Both the position numbers and the translations under genes were made by a program. The notes under the pieces were generated by a model. That model was not told the DNA's origin and searched no databases. It worked only from the letters and a program-made list of their open reading frames with translations. DNA of 64,000 bases, from contig JAHHSO010000007.1 in assembly GCA_020025205.1 (NCBI GenBank), forward strand, positions 8,272-72,271, in the 5' to 3' direction. Below are positions 25,404 to 33,758 of this stretch, in pieces (position 1 is the stretch's first letter; the number at the start of each line of letters is the position of its first letter). Source of the stretch: Christensenellaceae bacterium (lineage in GTDB: Bacteria > Bacillota > Clostridia > Christensenellales > Aristaeellaceae).

Positions 25404-26306
25404 ATGCCTTCAAAAAGAGAAGCAATCGTAGCCCGTGCGCTTTCGCTGGTGGGCTGCGGATATATATATGGAGCGACGGGCTGGATCTGCACAGAAAAGC
25501 GACTTTTGCAGCAGGCGCGTCAATATCCCATGTACGCACAGCAGATTGAGAAATATGGTCCGCGCTGGATGGGAAAACGCTGTTTTGACTGCGCACAGTT
25601 TACGCGTACAGCTGCGCGGGAAGCTGGTGTTGAAATGCCCAGCGGCGCGACAAGTCAGTGGCGAGAGCTGGGTCTCTGGAAAGAGAAAGGCCTCATTGAT
25701 ACGCTGCCTGATGAGGGCGGCCTGTTCCTTTTCACCATGCGCGATGGGAGGATGACGCATACGGGCGTATCGCTTGGCAGGGGGGAGGAAGCAGATGCAC
25801 GCGGGCATGCTTACGGCGTTGTTCGCCGGCCGATTCGGAAGACGACGTTCACCCATTGGGCGAGGCTCAATATCGACTATGATGCACCGGTTGAAGCGGA
25901 AAATCCTTTGCCGGATGGAGAAAAGCGTCCGACGCTTCGCAGAGGAAGCGGGGGAGGCGATGTACAGGTGCTTCAAAATGCTCTTGAATTACTGGGATAC
26001 GATCTGGGCGAAGTGGATGGGCAGTTCGGCAAACGCACACAGCAAGCTGTCCAGGCGTTCCAAAGAGACTACGGGCTTCAGACGGACGGCGTGGCGGGGC
26101 CGGCGACGTGGGAAATGCTCCTGCATGCAATCCCGGGGGAAGACGAAGAAACGCCGATTCTGACGCGGATCGTGTTGTCAGGGGCGCCCATGCATGCATT
26201 GATCCGCGCGCTGGAAACCGCAGAGGATGAAAAAGAGAACAAGATGATGCGTCTGCAAAAGAAGGATTATGGAGAACTCATGCGGCAGATTGACTTGGAA
26301 GGGTGA
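25404..26306 (+). CDS. NlpC/P60-type peptidase with C-terminal peptidoglycan-binding domain
   Basis: 300 residues. The N-terminal part has an NlpC/P60-like core with a candidate catalytic Cys in CFDCAQF (about 59-65) and His in THTGVSLG (about 118-125). A PG_binding_1 domain follows (LRRGSGGGDVQVLQNALELLGY, about 179-200, through GVAGPATWEMLL). No signal peptide is visible, so export may need a holin or other route, as for phage endolysins; no other phage gene is nearby. The start ATG follows AAGGAGG. It could be a domesticated endolysin or a spore cortex or cell wall hydrolase. Confidence 0.78.
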   Translation: MPSKREAIVARALSLVGCGYIYGATGWICTEKRLLQQARQYPMYAQQIEKYGPRWMGKRCFDCAQFTRTAAREAGVEMPSGATSQWRELGLWKEKGLIDTLPDEGGLFLFTMRDGRMTHTGVSLGRGEEADARGHAYGVVRRPIRKTTFTHWARLNIDYDAPVEAENPLPDGEKRPTLRRGSGGGDVQVLQNALELLGYDLGEVDGQFGKRTQQAVQAFQRDYGLQTDGVAGPATWEMLLHAIPGEDEETPILTRIVLSGAPMHALIRALETAEDEKENKMMRLQKKDYGELMRQIDLEG

Positions 26307-26340
26307 TAGGTTCACATTCAGAAAAAGACGTATAAGAAAA

Positions 26341-26376
26341 GCCGCCCGAATCGAGGAATATCGCGATTCGGGCGGC
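26341..26376. terminator. Strong 13-bp inverted repeat downstream of the NlpC/P60 gene
   Basis: GCCGCCCGAATCG and CGATTCGGGCGGC are perfectly complementary with a 10-base loop. The T tract is better on the minus strand (GGCTTTTC), but the element lies at the end of both convergent units. Confidence 0.6.
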
Positions 26377-26407
26377 TTGAATAGAAAAACTATTTTAGGC
26401 TTGAAAG

Positions 26408-26437
26408 AAAAAAGCCCCGCGCCAGAGGCGTGGGGAC
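26408..26437 (-). terminator. Terminator of the zinc-ribbon gene
   Basis: On the minus strand AGTCCCCACGCC pairs with GGCGCGGGGCT around TCT (one G-C/A imperfection) and is followed by TTTTTTC. It lies 11 bp after the stop codon. Confidence 0.8.
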
Positions 26438-26447
26438 TGATCATCAA

Positions 26448-26744
26448 TTAATAGCGATTCGCACGGCGTGCTGCGTAGCACTCGCTGCAATAGATGGGTC
26501 GGTCGTTCTTCGGGATGAAAGGCACGCGGGTCGGAGCGCCACACTGCGCGCAGGTGGTCTCATACATTTCGCGCTGCTGAGTTTCGCCGCTAGCCTGACG
26601 GCTGTTCTTGCGGGCAATGCGGCAGGCCTTGCAGCGAGTCGGCTCATTCTGGAAGCCCTTCTCCGCGTAGAACTCCTGCTCACCAGCGGTGAACACAAAT
26701 TCCTGGCCACAGTCTCTGCAGGTCAAAGTCTTGTCCTGATACAT
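26448..26744 (-). CDS. Small zinc-ribbon protein (CxxC-x-CxxC)
   Basis: 98 residues with two zinc-ribbon-like modules: C9/C12 and CKAC (about 38-41), then CAQC (about 66-69) and CSEC (about 86-89). The N-terminal module matches the zinc-ribbon family found in many Clostridia and usually left as unknown. A nucleic-acid or ribosome-binding role is plausible but only inferred. GGAGGGG lies before the ATG. It appears to be transcribed from the strong promoter at 27.0 kb, with the probable raiA-type RNA forming its 5' region. Confidence 0.82.
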   Translation of the reverse strand: MYQDKTLTCRDCGQEFVFTAGEQEFYAEKGFQNEPTRCKACRIARKNSRQASGETQQREMYETTCAQCGAPTRVPFIPKNDRPIYCSECYAARRANRY

Positions 26745-26784
26745 GGGATATTCCCCTCCGAAAAAAATAGAGATAACGGCATGA

Positions 26785-26997
26785 CCGAATCGGCTGACCT
26801 GGTTTTTGCCCCCACACTCGCCGTCTGGAACTTTCGCTCATACACCGCTGTGCCCCACTACTAGCTCTCTCAGGGTTATTCCTGGACGGGCTTACATCTA
26901 AGCCGCACCATGCTCCTCGGTACTTTGACCGGATTACGTGGATCGCTTTGCCTGCGACTGGCATCGACTTTCAACCACAGACCCGAAATGATCATCC
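26785..26997 (-). ncRNA. Probable raiA-type structured noncoding RNA
   Basis: About 210 bases between comFC and the zinc-ribbon gene have no plausible reading frame but many short helices on the minus strand: GGCTTA-GATG-TAAGCC, a GTGG...CCAC arm enclosing GCC-AGTCGCA-GGC, and CGG...CCG. The position next to comFC and behind a consensus promoter fits the raiA motif RNA of Firmicutes, which is usually near comFC and hpf/raiA. Here no hpf gene follows. The family name rests on synteny and structure, not on a covariance search. The 3' limit is approximate; no clean terminator separates it from the zinc-ribbon gene. Confidence 0.55.
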
Positions 26998-27003
26998 TCA
27001 ACC

Positions 27004-27032
27004 ATTATAAGAGAAAAGCACAAAAATTGCAA
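27004..27032 (-). promoter_or_regulatory. Promoter of the raiA-like RNA and zinc-ribbon gene
   Basis: On the minus strand TTGCAA, 17 bp, TATAAT. Expected start of transcription is near 26997. Confidence 0.7.
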
Positions 27033-27047
27033 GCGATTTTCTTATTT

Positions 27048-27806
27048 TTATTGATTTGACGAGCGGAATGTTCGGGTTTTTATGTTAGGAAGATCAAAAG
27101 GGAGCTGGGCGGGGGCGGTATGTGCGGCAGCAAGGATGCTCACGCTTTTCGCGCCTGCTTCCAGAAGCGCCCTTGCAGCTTCGCGGGCGGTGGAACCCGT
27201 TGTAACCACATCATCCACAAGCAGAATGCGCAGGCCGGAAACGTCTGCGCAGGTGGCCATGCAGCCTGTCAAATTGGTTTGGCGCTGTTTGCCGTTTAGT
27301 GTAGACTGAGCAGCGCGGTCATCCGTGCGGACAAGTGCTTCACACATGGGCATTCCCCAGCGCTTTGCAAGCATTTCGGAAAGAAGGGCAGCTTGATTGA
27401 AGCCGCGCTGACGCATACGGCGCTTTGTTGTGGGGATGGGAACAAGCAGCTCTTCATCCTGCGTGGGCAGAGTGGACATTGCTTCGCAAAGCGGAACTGC
27501 GCAGGCGCGAACAGAGCGATATTTCAGCGCGTGAATCAGCGTGCGTACCTGTGCGTCATAAAGAAATGCAACATACAGATGGGTGAGACCCTCTGGCGGC
27601 TGAACGGCGGTATGGGTCCATTCGAGCCGATACAGAGCCTGTCGGCAGGCGGCGCAAAGCTGGTCGGTATCTTCTTCCATCAATGCTGCATGACAGCACA
27701 GGCAGCTGACTTTTTCAGGAAAAAGCCAGTCATCCAGAAAAGCCAGGAGGCGCTGCAGCCCCAAATGCGGGCTCACAGGCTGATGATCTGATTCAGCCGC
27801 CAGCAC
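27048..27806 (-). CDS. comFC: ComFC-family phosphoribosyltransferase-like protein
   Basis: Up to 252 residues. A zinc-finger-like N terminus (CLCC about 35-38, CAAC about 51-54) precedes a PRTase fold with the PRPP loop ILLVDDVVTTGST (about 194-206) and the R-x-R-G-F-N-Q motif (RRMRQRGFNQAALL about 129-142). ComFC/GntX proteins take part in uptake or handling of transforming DNA in competent species. The start is uncertain: the GTG used here overlaps recD2 by 34 bp and has no clear ribosome site; a GTG or TTG slightly downstream is possible. It follows recD2 directly, suggesting one transcript. Confidence 0.85.
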   Translation of the reverse strand: MLAAESDHQPVSPHLGLQRLLAFLDDWLFPEKVSCLCCHAALMEEDTDQLCAACRQALYRLEWTHTAVQPPEGLTHLYVAFLYDAQVRTLIHALKYRSVRACAVPLCEAMSTLPTQDEELLVPIPTTKRRMRQRGFNQAALLSEMLAKRWGMPMCEALVRTDDRAAQSTLNGKQRQTNLTGCMATCADVSGLRILLVDDVVTTGSTAREAARALLEAGAKSVSILAAAHTAPAQLPFDLPNIKTRTFRSSNQ

Positions 27807-29989
27807 AATGCGCTATAACGCTTGCGGGTGTTGACGTTGTGAATCATCTGGTCGATGGCAGATTCTCTGCCCACAATCATGACCAGCTGACGAGCACGCG
27901 TCACGGCTGTATACAGCAGATTGCGGGTGAGAAGCATCGGCGGGCCGCCGACTGCCGGCATGACGACCACGGGGAATTCGCTTCCCTGACTTTTGTGCAC
28001 AGAGATGCAGTAAGCCAGTTCCAAATCATCGACATCGCCGCCTTCATAGAGGGCGATACGGTCATCATCAAATTGAACTTCAAGCGTATGTTCCTGTGTA
28101 TCGATGGATGAGACAAAGCCGATGTCACCGTTAAAAATGCCCTGACCATCTTCCCAGCCGAAAATGCCTTCTTTTTTCCATTTGAGCTGATAATTGTTGC
28201 GAGTCTGCATGACTTTGTCGCCTTCTCGAAACGTAGTGTCGCCGCGCACCCGTTCCTTTTTGTGCGGAACGGGCGGATTAAACTCCGCCTGCATGAGCTG
28301 GTTGAGAGCCCAGACACCACATTCGCCTTTCTTTGTTGGCGAGAGCACCTGCATCTGTTTGACGGGATCAAGCCCTGTAAATCCGGGAAGGCGGCTTGAA
28401 CACAGCGCCACAATGCGTTTGGCGGCATCTGTGGGGGAAAGCGCACGCTCAAAGAAAAAGTCGCTGCCCTTGGCGTTCAGACGCGGGGATTCTCCTTTGT
28501 TGATGCGGTGAGCATTGTAGACAATCATGCTTTTTTCATCCTGCCTGAAGATTTCTGTCAGGCGCACACAGGGAATGACACCGCTGTCTAAAATATCTTT
28601 GAGGACATTCCCTGCGCCCACGCTGGGCAGCTGGTCGGCATCGCCTACCATGATGAGCCGCGTTCCGGGAATAAGTGCCCGAAGCACGGAACGCATCAGG
28701 AAGATATCCACCATGGACATCTCATCAATGATCAGCGTGTCCATTTCCAGAGGATTGTCTTCTGATCGCGCAAAGTCTCCGCTTTCGCCGCCATATTCAA
28801 GCAGACGATGCAGCGTCTTGGCTTCCATGCCGCAGGCTTCGCTCATGCGCTTGGCGGCACGTCCTGTTGGAGCGGCGAGGGCGACATCGCCATGCACACC
28901 AAGCAGTTTGATGATACATTTAATAATGGTGGTTTTGCCTGTGCCGGGGCCGCCGGTGATGACGGTCATGCCGCTTTTAACGGCGGTTTCAATGGCCTGT
29001 TTCTGCTGGACATCGAAAAGCAGACCTTCGGTCCGTTCAAGGCTTTCAATTTGCGCGCTCAGGTCATCGCAGGAAGATTCCGGCATGGCATCAATCATTT
29101 CCCGCAGACGGCGGGCAACTTCATTTTCAGCGCGGAATGTTCCCGGCTGATAAAGCGCGACAAAATCCTGACCGTCGTCATCAGGCAGAAGCTGAGCGGA
29201 GATTTCATGGGAAAGGATCAGGCTGTCGATGGTGCGTTCAACAGCATCGGAATGGCTGCCGAGCAGACGGCAGGCAGCATTGGCAAGCATGGGCCGGGGC
29301 AGATAACAGTGGCCGGCGCCGGATGTAGCATCGGCAAGGACAAACTTAACGCCTGCACTCAGCCGATATTCGCTGTCTTTTTCGATGCCGAGGGAAGCGG
29401 CTATTTTGTCGGCGGTTTTAAAACCGATGCCTTCGACATCCTCCACAAGTCTGTAAGGGTTCTGAGTGATGATTTGACGGACGTTTTCGCCGTATCGCTT
29501 GAAGATTTTAGCAGAGAGATTCGGCGTGACGCCGTAGCTTTGCAAAAAGATCATGGCTTCACGCTGCTGAGCTTGTTCGGCGTAGCTTTCCTGAATGAGC
29601 TGGGCGCGTTTTTGCCCGATGCCCGGAACATCAAGGAGCTTTTCCGGCTGCGCATAAAGCACATCCAGCGTTTCTTCGCCAAAGGTTTTGACAAGCAGGC
29701 GGGCGGTTGCGGGGCCAATGCCGCGTATCATTCCGCTGGACAGGTATTTTTCAATGCCCGATAACGTGGTTGGTTTTTCGATTTCAAGGCGCTGCACTTT
29801 GATCTGACGGCCATAAATCGGGTGTTCCATCCATTCGCCGGTGATGTGCAGCTTTTCGCCGGAGGCGATGGGCGGCATGATGCCTACGGCAGATACGCGC
29901 GTTTTGTCCACCTTGACGGTCAGCACAGTGTAGCCGTTCTCATCGTTTCGGAATACCGTCTCGTCAGCAAAAGCGTCAATGATGTCCAT
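27773..29989 (-). CDS. recD2: RecD2-type ATP-dependent DNA helicase
   Basis: 738 residues. The N-terminal RecD2 region contains helix-hairpin-helix signatures (GIGPATARLL about 90-99; VPGIGQKRAQ about 121-130). The superfamily 1 helicase core has Walker A GGPGTGKTT (346-354), a Walker B-like TLIIDEMSMV and the C-terminal motif AYCISVHKSQGSEFPVVV. RecD2 unwinds DNA 5' to 3' and acts in repair without RecBC. AGGAGGGG lies before the ATG, and a TATAAT (minus strand, 30025-30030) lies 36 bp upstream. It overlaps comFC. Confidence 0.94.
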   Translation of the reverse strand: MDIIDAFADETVFRNDENGYTVLTVKVDKTRVSAVGIMPPIASGEKLHITGEWMEHPIYGRQIKVQRLEIEKPTTLSGIEKYLSSGMIRGIGPATARLLVKTFGEETLDVLYAQPEKLLDVPGIGQKRAQLIQESYAEQAQQREAMIFLQSYGVTPNLSAKIFKRYGENVRQIITQNPYRLVEDVEGIGFKTADKIAASLGIEKDSEYRLSAGVKFVLADATSGAGHCYLPRPMLANAACRLLGSHSDAVERTIDSLILSHEISAQLLPDDDGQDFVALYQPGTFRAENEVARRLREMIDAMPESSCDDLSAQIESLERTEGLLFDVQQKQAIETAVKSGMTVITGGPGTGKTTIIKCIIKLLGVHGDVALAAPTGRAAKRMSEACGMEAKTLHRLLEYGGESGDFARSEDNPLEMDTLIIDEMSMVDIFLMRSVLRALIPGTRLIMVGDADQLPSVGAGNVLKDILDSGVIPCVRLTEIFRQDEKSMIVYNAHRINKGESPRLNAKGSDFFFERALSPTDAAKRIVALCSSRLPGFTGLDPVKQMQVLSPTKKGECGVWALNQLMQAEFNPPVPHKKERVRGDTTFREGDKVMQTRNNYQLKWKKEGIFGWEDGQGIFNGDIGFVSSIDTQEHTLEVQFDDDRIALYEGGDVDDLELAYCISVHKSQGSEFPVVVMPAVGGPPMLLTRNLLYTAVTRARQLVMIVGRESAIDQMIHNVNTRKRYSALCWRLNQIISL

Positions 29990-30335
29990 GCAGCCGCCCC
30001 TCCTACTGATACATTGATCTTTTTATTATACACGGATTGGAAAGAAAAGAAAAGAGGGAGAATCCAGTACATCATTTATGATATGAAAAGAAGATTTAAC
30101 AACGTGAAAAACGCAGCGCGGAGAGAAGGCCGTGCAATTGTACGGAACCTGACATTTTCAGACATGTTTTAACAGAAAAGTGAACAAGGTAAAAAACGGG
30201 TCAGCAGCCTGTTTTTACTGCCATTTTATGACATTTTTCGGGCAGAAAAAGACGGTTTGAAGGACAAATCTGTAATTTATTACAAATATGTTACGAAACG
30301 TTATTAAATTTATCAAATTCTTTATTTGCAAGTGC
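29990..30335. other. Intergenic region between recD2 and mraZ
   Basis: This stretch is AT-rich and holds the recD2 -10 (minus strand TATAAT at 30025-30030) and a hairpin AAAAACGGG / CCTGTTTTT around 30191-30217 that could terminate in either direction. No credible gene was seen. The mraZ promoter and operator follow it. Confidence 0.5.
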
Positions 30336-30395
30336 TTGAAAAGTGGAGGAAAATGGTGTAAAGTAAGTGAGAAAAGGTGTAAAGTGGCAGGATTG
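30336..30395 (+). promoter_or_regulatory. mraZ promoter with MraZ operator repeats
   Basis: TTGAAA (30336-30341), 17 bp, TAAAGT (30359-30364). AAGTGG (30341), AAATGG (30351), AAGTAA (30361), AAAAGG (30372) and AAGTGG (30382) recur at about 10-bp intervals, like the direct repeats bound by MraZ upstream of dcw clusters. Autorepression is therefore likely. Confidence 0.6.
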
Positions 30396-30415
30396 GTGAA
30401 GGAGGGATGTGCAGC

Positions 30416-30868
30416 ATGACGCAGTGGGCATTTTCAGGCTCATTCGATCACTCGCTGGACGGCAAAGGCCGTGTGATCATCCCCGCTTCTTTCAGAGAGG
30501 CGCTTGGTGAAAATTTCACCATTACCATCAACCCCACCAAGACGGCTGTGGCCATTTACCCTAAGGAAATCTGGGACGGTCAGCTCGAACGTCTTTCGCA
30601 TATCAATCCGATGGATCGTGTCGGTTTAAAATATGAACGCTATCTGATGAGCGTTTCTTTTTCAGGAAACAGTATGGACGCGCAGGGGCGCGTGCTGATT
30701 CCCGCTAAACTTCGTGCAAAGCTGGGTCTCACACGGGATATCGTGTTTGTGGGTCTTAATAACTATATTGAGATCTGGGATGCAGCTGTTTACGCCAAGA
30801 TGGAAGAAGAGACTGAGGACGAGTTTGATGATCTCGTTGACTATGTCTACGAAAACTATCCGTCTTAA
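30416..30868 (+). CDS. mraZ: Transcriptional regulator MraZ
   Basis: 150 residues made of two AbrB-like MraZ repeats, each with a DxxGR motif (DGKGRVIIPA near 15-24; DAQGRVLIPAKLR near 87-99). MraZ binds repeats before the dcw operon and controls it. An ATG nine bases earlier is in frame but directly abuts the GGAGGG ribosome site, so the ATG at 30416, with 9-base spacing, is chosen. It opens the dcw cluster, but the next gene is ftsL instead of rsmH. Confidence 0.95.
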   Translation: MTQWAFSGSFDHSLDGKGRVIIPASFREALGENFTITINPTKTAVAIYPKEIWDGQLERLSHINPMDRVGLKYERYLMSVSFSGNSMDAQGRVLIPAKLRAKLGLTRDIVFVGLNNYIEIWDAAVYAKMEEETEDEFDDLVDYVYENYPS

Positions 30869-30891
30869 CGCAAGCATGAAATGGCAGAAGC

Positions 30892-31602
30892 GTGCATAAG
30901 AAGAAAGAAGAACGGGAACGCGGGTTCTCGACAGAAAGATGGGTGAATACACTGATGTCAGGCGCAAAAATGGCGCGCAGCGGACGATATGTCTCAGCCG
31001 GCTATGCAGGGGAGAAATCCCTGTATATTGCTGATGTGCCGGCGGGTTCCAAGCAGGATAGCCTTCGCGATCTTAATAAAGAAGGCTACCGCAGCGAGCG
31101 CCCGTGGCGCGACACGCCGACTCCTGTGTTTGAAGAGCTGAATAAAAAACCGGTTCATAAAGTTGTTCGGCAGACGAAGAAGCCAAGCGGCTTTGTGGAC
31201 GGCCTCCTCTGGGAGGCTCGCAGAGACAAAAAGGGTGTGACACTGTGCGTTTTGCTGACGGCGCTGATTCTGATGATGGGCGCTGTCTGGGGGCAGAATC
31301 TGGTTGACGCAACGAGAAAGCAGCAGGGGATCGAGCAGTATCAACAACAGATTGTTCAGTTTGAAAAGGAAAACGAACAACTTGCGCAGCAATTGGAAAT
31401 GGCCAAGAGCGGCGAGAGAATCCGCAACCTCGCGCAAAATGAGCTGGGAATGCTCAGGCGTGAGCGTGCACAGACTGAAGAGATTTATATTCAGGTGCCG
31501 GACGAGCCGGCTGGAAAGGCGGTACAGGTAGAAGGCAGAACAAAGATGGAACCTCTTGATTTCCTTCTGGGTCTGCTCAGCGTGTTTCATATAGGAGAGT
31601 GA
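30892..31602 (+). CDS. ftsL: FtsL-like cell division protein
   Basis: Up to 236 residues. One transmembrane segment (about 116-134) is followed by a coiled coil (about 140-172, Gln/Glu-rich) and RIRNLAQNELGM, typical of FtsL/DivIC. FtsL bridges FtsQ and FtsI/FtsW in the divisome. The cytoplasmic N terminus of about 110 residues is long for FtsL, and the GTG start has a weak ribosome site; ATG at 30955 is a candidate shorter start. The assignment rests on topology and position between mraZ and ftsI. Confidence 0.75.
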   Translation: MHKKKEERERGFSTERWVNTLMSGAKMARSGRYVSAGYAGEKSLYIADVPAGSKQDSLRDLNKEGYRSERPWRDTPTPVFEELNKKPVHKVVRQTKKPSGFVDGLLWEARRDKKGVTLCVLLTALILMMGAVWGQNLVDATRKQQGIEQYQQQIVQFEKENEQLAQQLEMAKSGERIRNLAQNELGMLRRERAQTEEIYIQVPDEPAGKAVQVEGRTKMEPLDFLLGLLSVFHIGE

Positions 31603-31608
31603 GAGGGC

Positions 31609-33732
31609 TTGCGTTCACCGGGAGCCACCGTACGAAAGCGGCTGGTCTTGTTGATGGGCGTATTCTTTCTCCTCTTTATTTGCGTATCTGTGAGGCTTGT
31701 CAAAGTGCAGATCGGCATGAGCGAGGAATTGACCCAGCGAGGCATGAAACAATGGACAAGAAGCGGAATCGTTTCGGCGCGCCGGGGCGATATTGTGGAC
31801 AAAAACGGAAAGCTTCTGGCTCAGTCGATTACAAGCTTTATTCTGACTGCACGCCCGCGCGATGTAAAAGATCCTCAGGGATTGGCGCAGGTGCTGGAAA
31901 GAGAACTTGGTCTGGAAGCGCAGAAAACACTTAAAAAGATTGAAGGAAGCCATGCGGCATCGGTTACCCTGATGCGCCAGGTTTCCAGAGCGGATGCGGA
32001 CAGACTCAGAGCGATCAAGATGGATAGAAAGAATCCGGATTCGGCGCGGCTTGCAGGAATAACATTTGACGAAGATGTCACCAGATGGTATCCTATGGGG
32101 TGTGCACTGGCACAGGTGCTCGGGCTTTGCAATGTAGACGGAGTGGGCCAGAGCGGCTTGGAACTTCGATATAATGATGTGCTTTCCGGTGAACCGGGAA
32201 AAATCGTCACAGAGGTGGACGCTAAAGCGCGGACACTGCCCGATGGCGTGACACTCTATGTGCCGGCGCAGCCCGGCGATACGCTTCGCCTGACCATCGA
32301 CAGGGATGTACAGCAGGCGGTTGAAAGAGCGGCGCGTGAGTGCGCACAGGTCAATGATGCCGGGGAGGTTCAGGCCATAGTCATGGACGTGAACACGGGC
32401 GGCATTTTAGCCATGGCCATGTATCCGACGTATGATCCGGCGAATCCGCCGCGGGACGATATCAAGATGCTCAACGAAAGAATGCGCATCACCGTCCTCA
32501 GCGACGTATATGAGCCGGGTTCGACATTTAAAATATTGACAGCGGCTGCTGCGCTGGACTGCGGAGCGACGACGACCGGGGAAGGGTTTTACTGCTCCGG
32601 GCGAATCACGGTGGACGGAAGCACCGTGCGCTGCTGGGGAGCGCCGCACGGCGCGGAAACCATGGAAAAGGCGCTGTACAACTCCTGCAACCCGGTTTTT
32701 ACTCAGCTGGCTCTGCGCCTGGGCAGCGACCGGTTCTATCGTTATCTCCGGGCTTTCGGGCTGGGGGCGCCGACGGGAATTGACTTGTATGGCGAGGCTT
32801 CGGGGATTTTGATTCCTGAAAGCCGCGTCAAGAATGTCGATCTGGCGCGCATCGGCTTTGGCCAGAGCGTGGCGGTGACGCCGATCCAGATGATTACAGC
32901 GGCCTGCGCGGTTGTCAATGGCGGGCGGCTGATGCGCCCGTATCTGGTGGAGGCCATTGAAAACGACAAAGGGGAAGTTCTGGAGACAATCAGCCCCAAG
33001 GTGATGTCCCATCCCATTTCTGAAGCCACAAGCACCACCATGCGGCGGCTTTTGCAGGGGGTTGTGGAGAAGGGCGGAGGAAAAAATGCGAAAATCAGCG
33101 GTTGGTCTGTCGGGGGAAAAACCGGCACGGCCCAAATTTATAAAGATGGAAGAATTGAAAAGCGCCTGCACATCGGCTCTTTTGTGGGATTTGCTCCTGC
33201 TGAAAAACCAAAGGTGGCGGTGCTTGTCAAAGTCAACGAGGCCAATGTGCTGCCCGATTACGGAGGAACGACAGCGGCTCCTTTTGCAGCACAGATTCTA
33301 ACGGAGATTCTGCCGCTTCTTGATGTTCCTAAAACGGATGAAAGCGCTGAAGCGAAGAAGGTTGCCATGCCCAATGTGATGGGCATGGATGTCAAGGACG
33401 CAAAGGCGATCCTGAAAGAAGCGGGAATTGACAGCCTGACGGACGGCATACAGCCCGTTGTCACCGGCCAGCTTCCGCCTGCGGGCGCCATTGTGCCGGA
33501 AGGCTTCTGTGCGATGCTTTATGTTACAGGCGAGTACGCACCGCAGGCGAAGGACTTTGCCAAGGTGCCTGACGTATTGGGGCTGGGCATGCGTGAATGT
33601 GCGCAGATGCTCCGGCTGGATGGATTTGAAATGGAAGCGCTGGGGGACGGACTGGCCAAGAGACAGAAACCGCCGGCTGGCAGTTATGCCCAAACAGGTA
33701 CAAAGGTCACGGTGACGTTTGAAGTGCCGTAG
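31609..33732 (+). CDS. Class B penicillin-binding protein FtsI/SpoVD with two PASTA domains
   Basis: 707 residues. After a transmembrane anchor (about 13-30) there is a dimerisation domain starting RGDIVDKNGKLLAQS, then the transpeptidase with STFK in EPGSTFKILTAAA (about 303-306), SCN in YNSCNPVF (about 363-365) and KTGT in GGKTGTAQ (about 504-507). Two PASTA domains follow (about 583-640 and 648-707). This layout is typical of SpoVD and of PBP2 forms in Firmicutes; the dcw location supports a role in septation, but SpoVD cortex synthesis is possible. The start codon is TTG, with AGGAG 11 bases upstream. Confidence 0.92.
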   Translation: MRSPGATVRKRLVLLMGVFFLLFICVSVRLVKVQIGMSEELTQRGMKQWTRSGIVSARRGDIVDKNGKLLAQSITSFILTARPRDVKDPQGLAQVLERELGLEAQKTLKKIEGSHAASVTLMRQVSRADADRLRAIKMDRKNPDSARLAGITFDEDVTRWYPMGCALAQVLGLCNVDGVGQSGLELRYNDVLSGEPGKIVTEVDAKARTLPDGVTLYVPAQPGDTLRLTIDRDVQQAVERAARECAQVNDAGEVQAIVMDVNTGGILAMAMYPTYDPANPPRDDIKMLNERMRITVLSDVYEPGSTFKILTAAAALDCGATTTGEGFYCSGRITVDGSTVRCWGAPHGAETMEKALYNSCNPVFTQLALRLGSDRFYRYLRAFGLGAPTGIDLYGEASGILIPESRVKNVDLARIGFGQSVAVTPIQMITAACAVVNGGRLMRPYLVEAIENDKGEVLETISPKVMSHPISEATSTTMRRLLQGVVEKGGGKNAKISGWSVGGKTGTAQIYKDGRIEKRLHIGSFVGFAPAEKPKVAVLVKVNEANVLPDYGGTTAAPFAAQILTEILPLLDVPKTDESAEAKKVAMPNVMGMDVKDAKAILKEAGIDSLTDGIQPVVTGQLPPAGAIVPEGFCAMLYVTGEYAPQAKDFAKVPDVLGLGMRECAQMLRLDGFEMEALGDGLAKRQKPPAGSYAQTGTKVTVTFEVP

Positions 33733-33758
33733 CGCAAAACAACAATGGAGGAATGACA

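Noticed and set aside
25404..26306. A prophage endolysin within a prophage.
   Set aside because: No holin, tail, integrase or capsid gene surrounds the NlpC/P60 gene; its neighbours are housekeeping.
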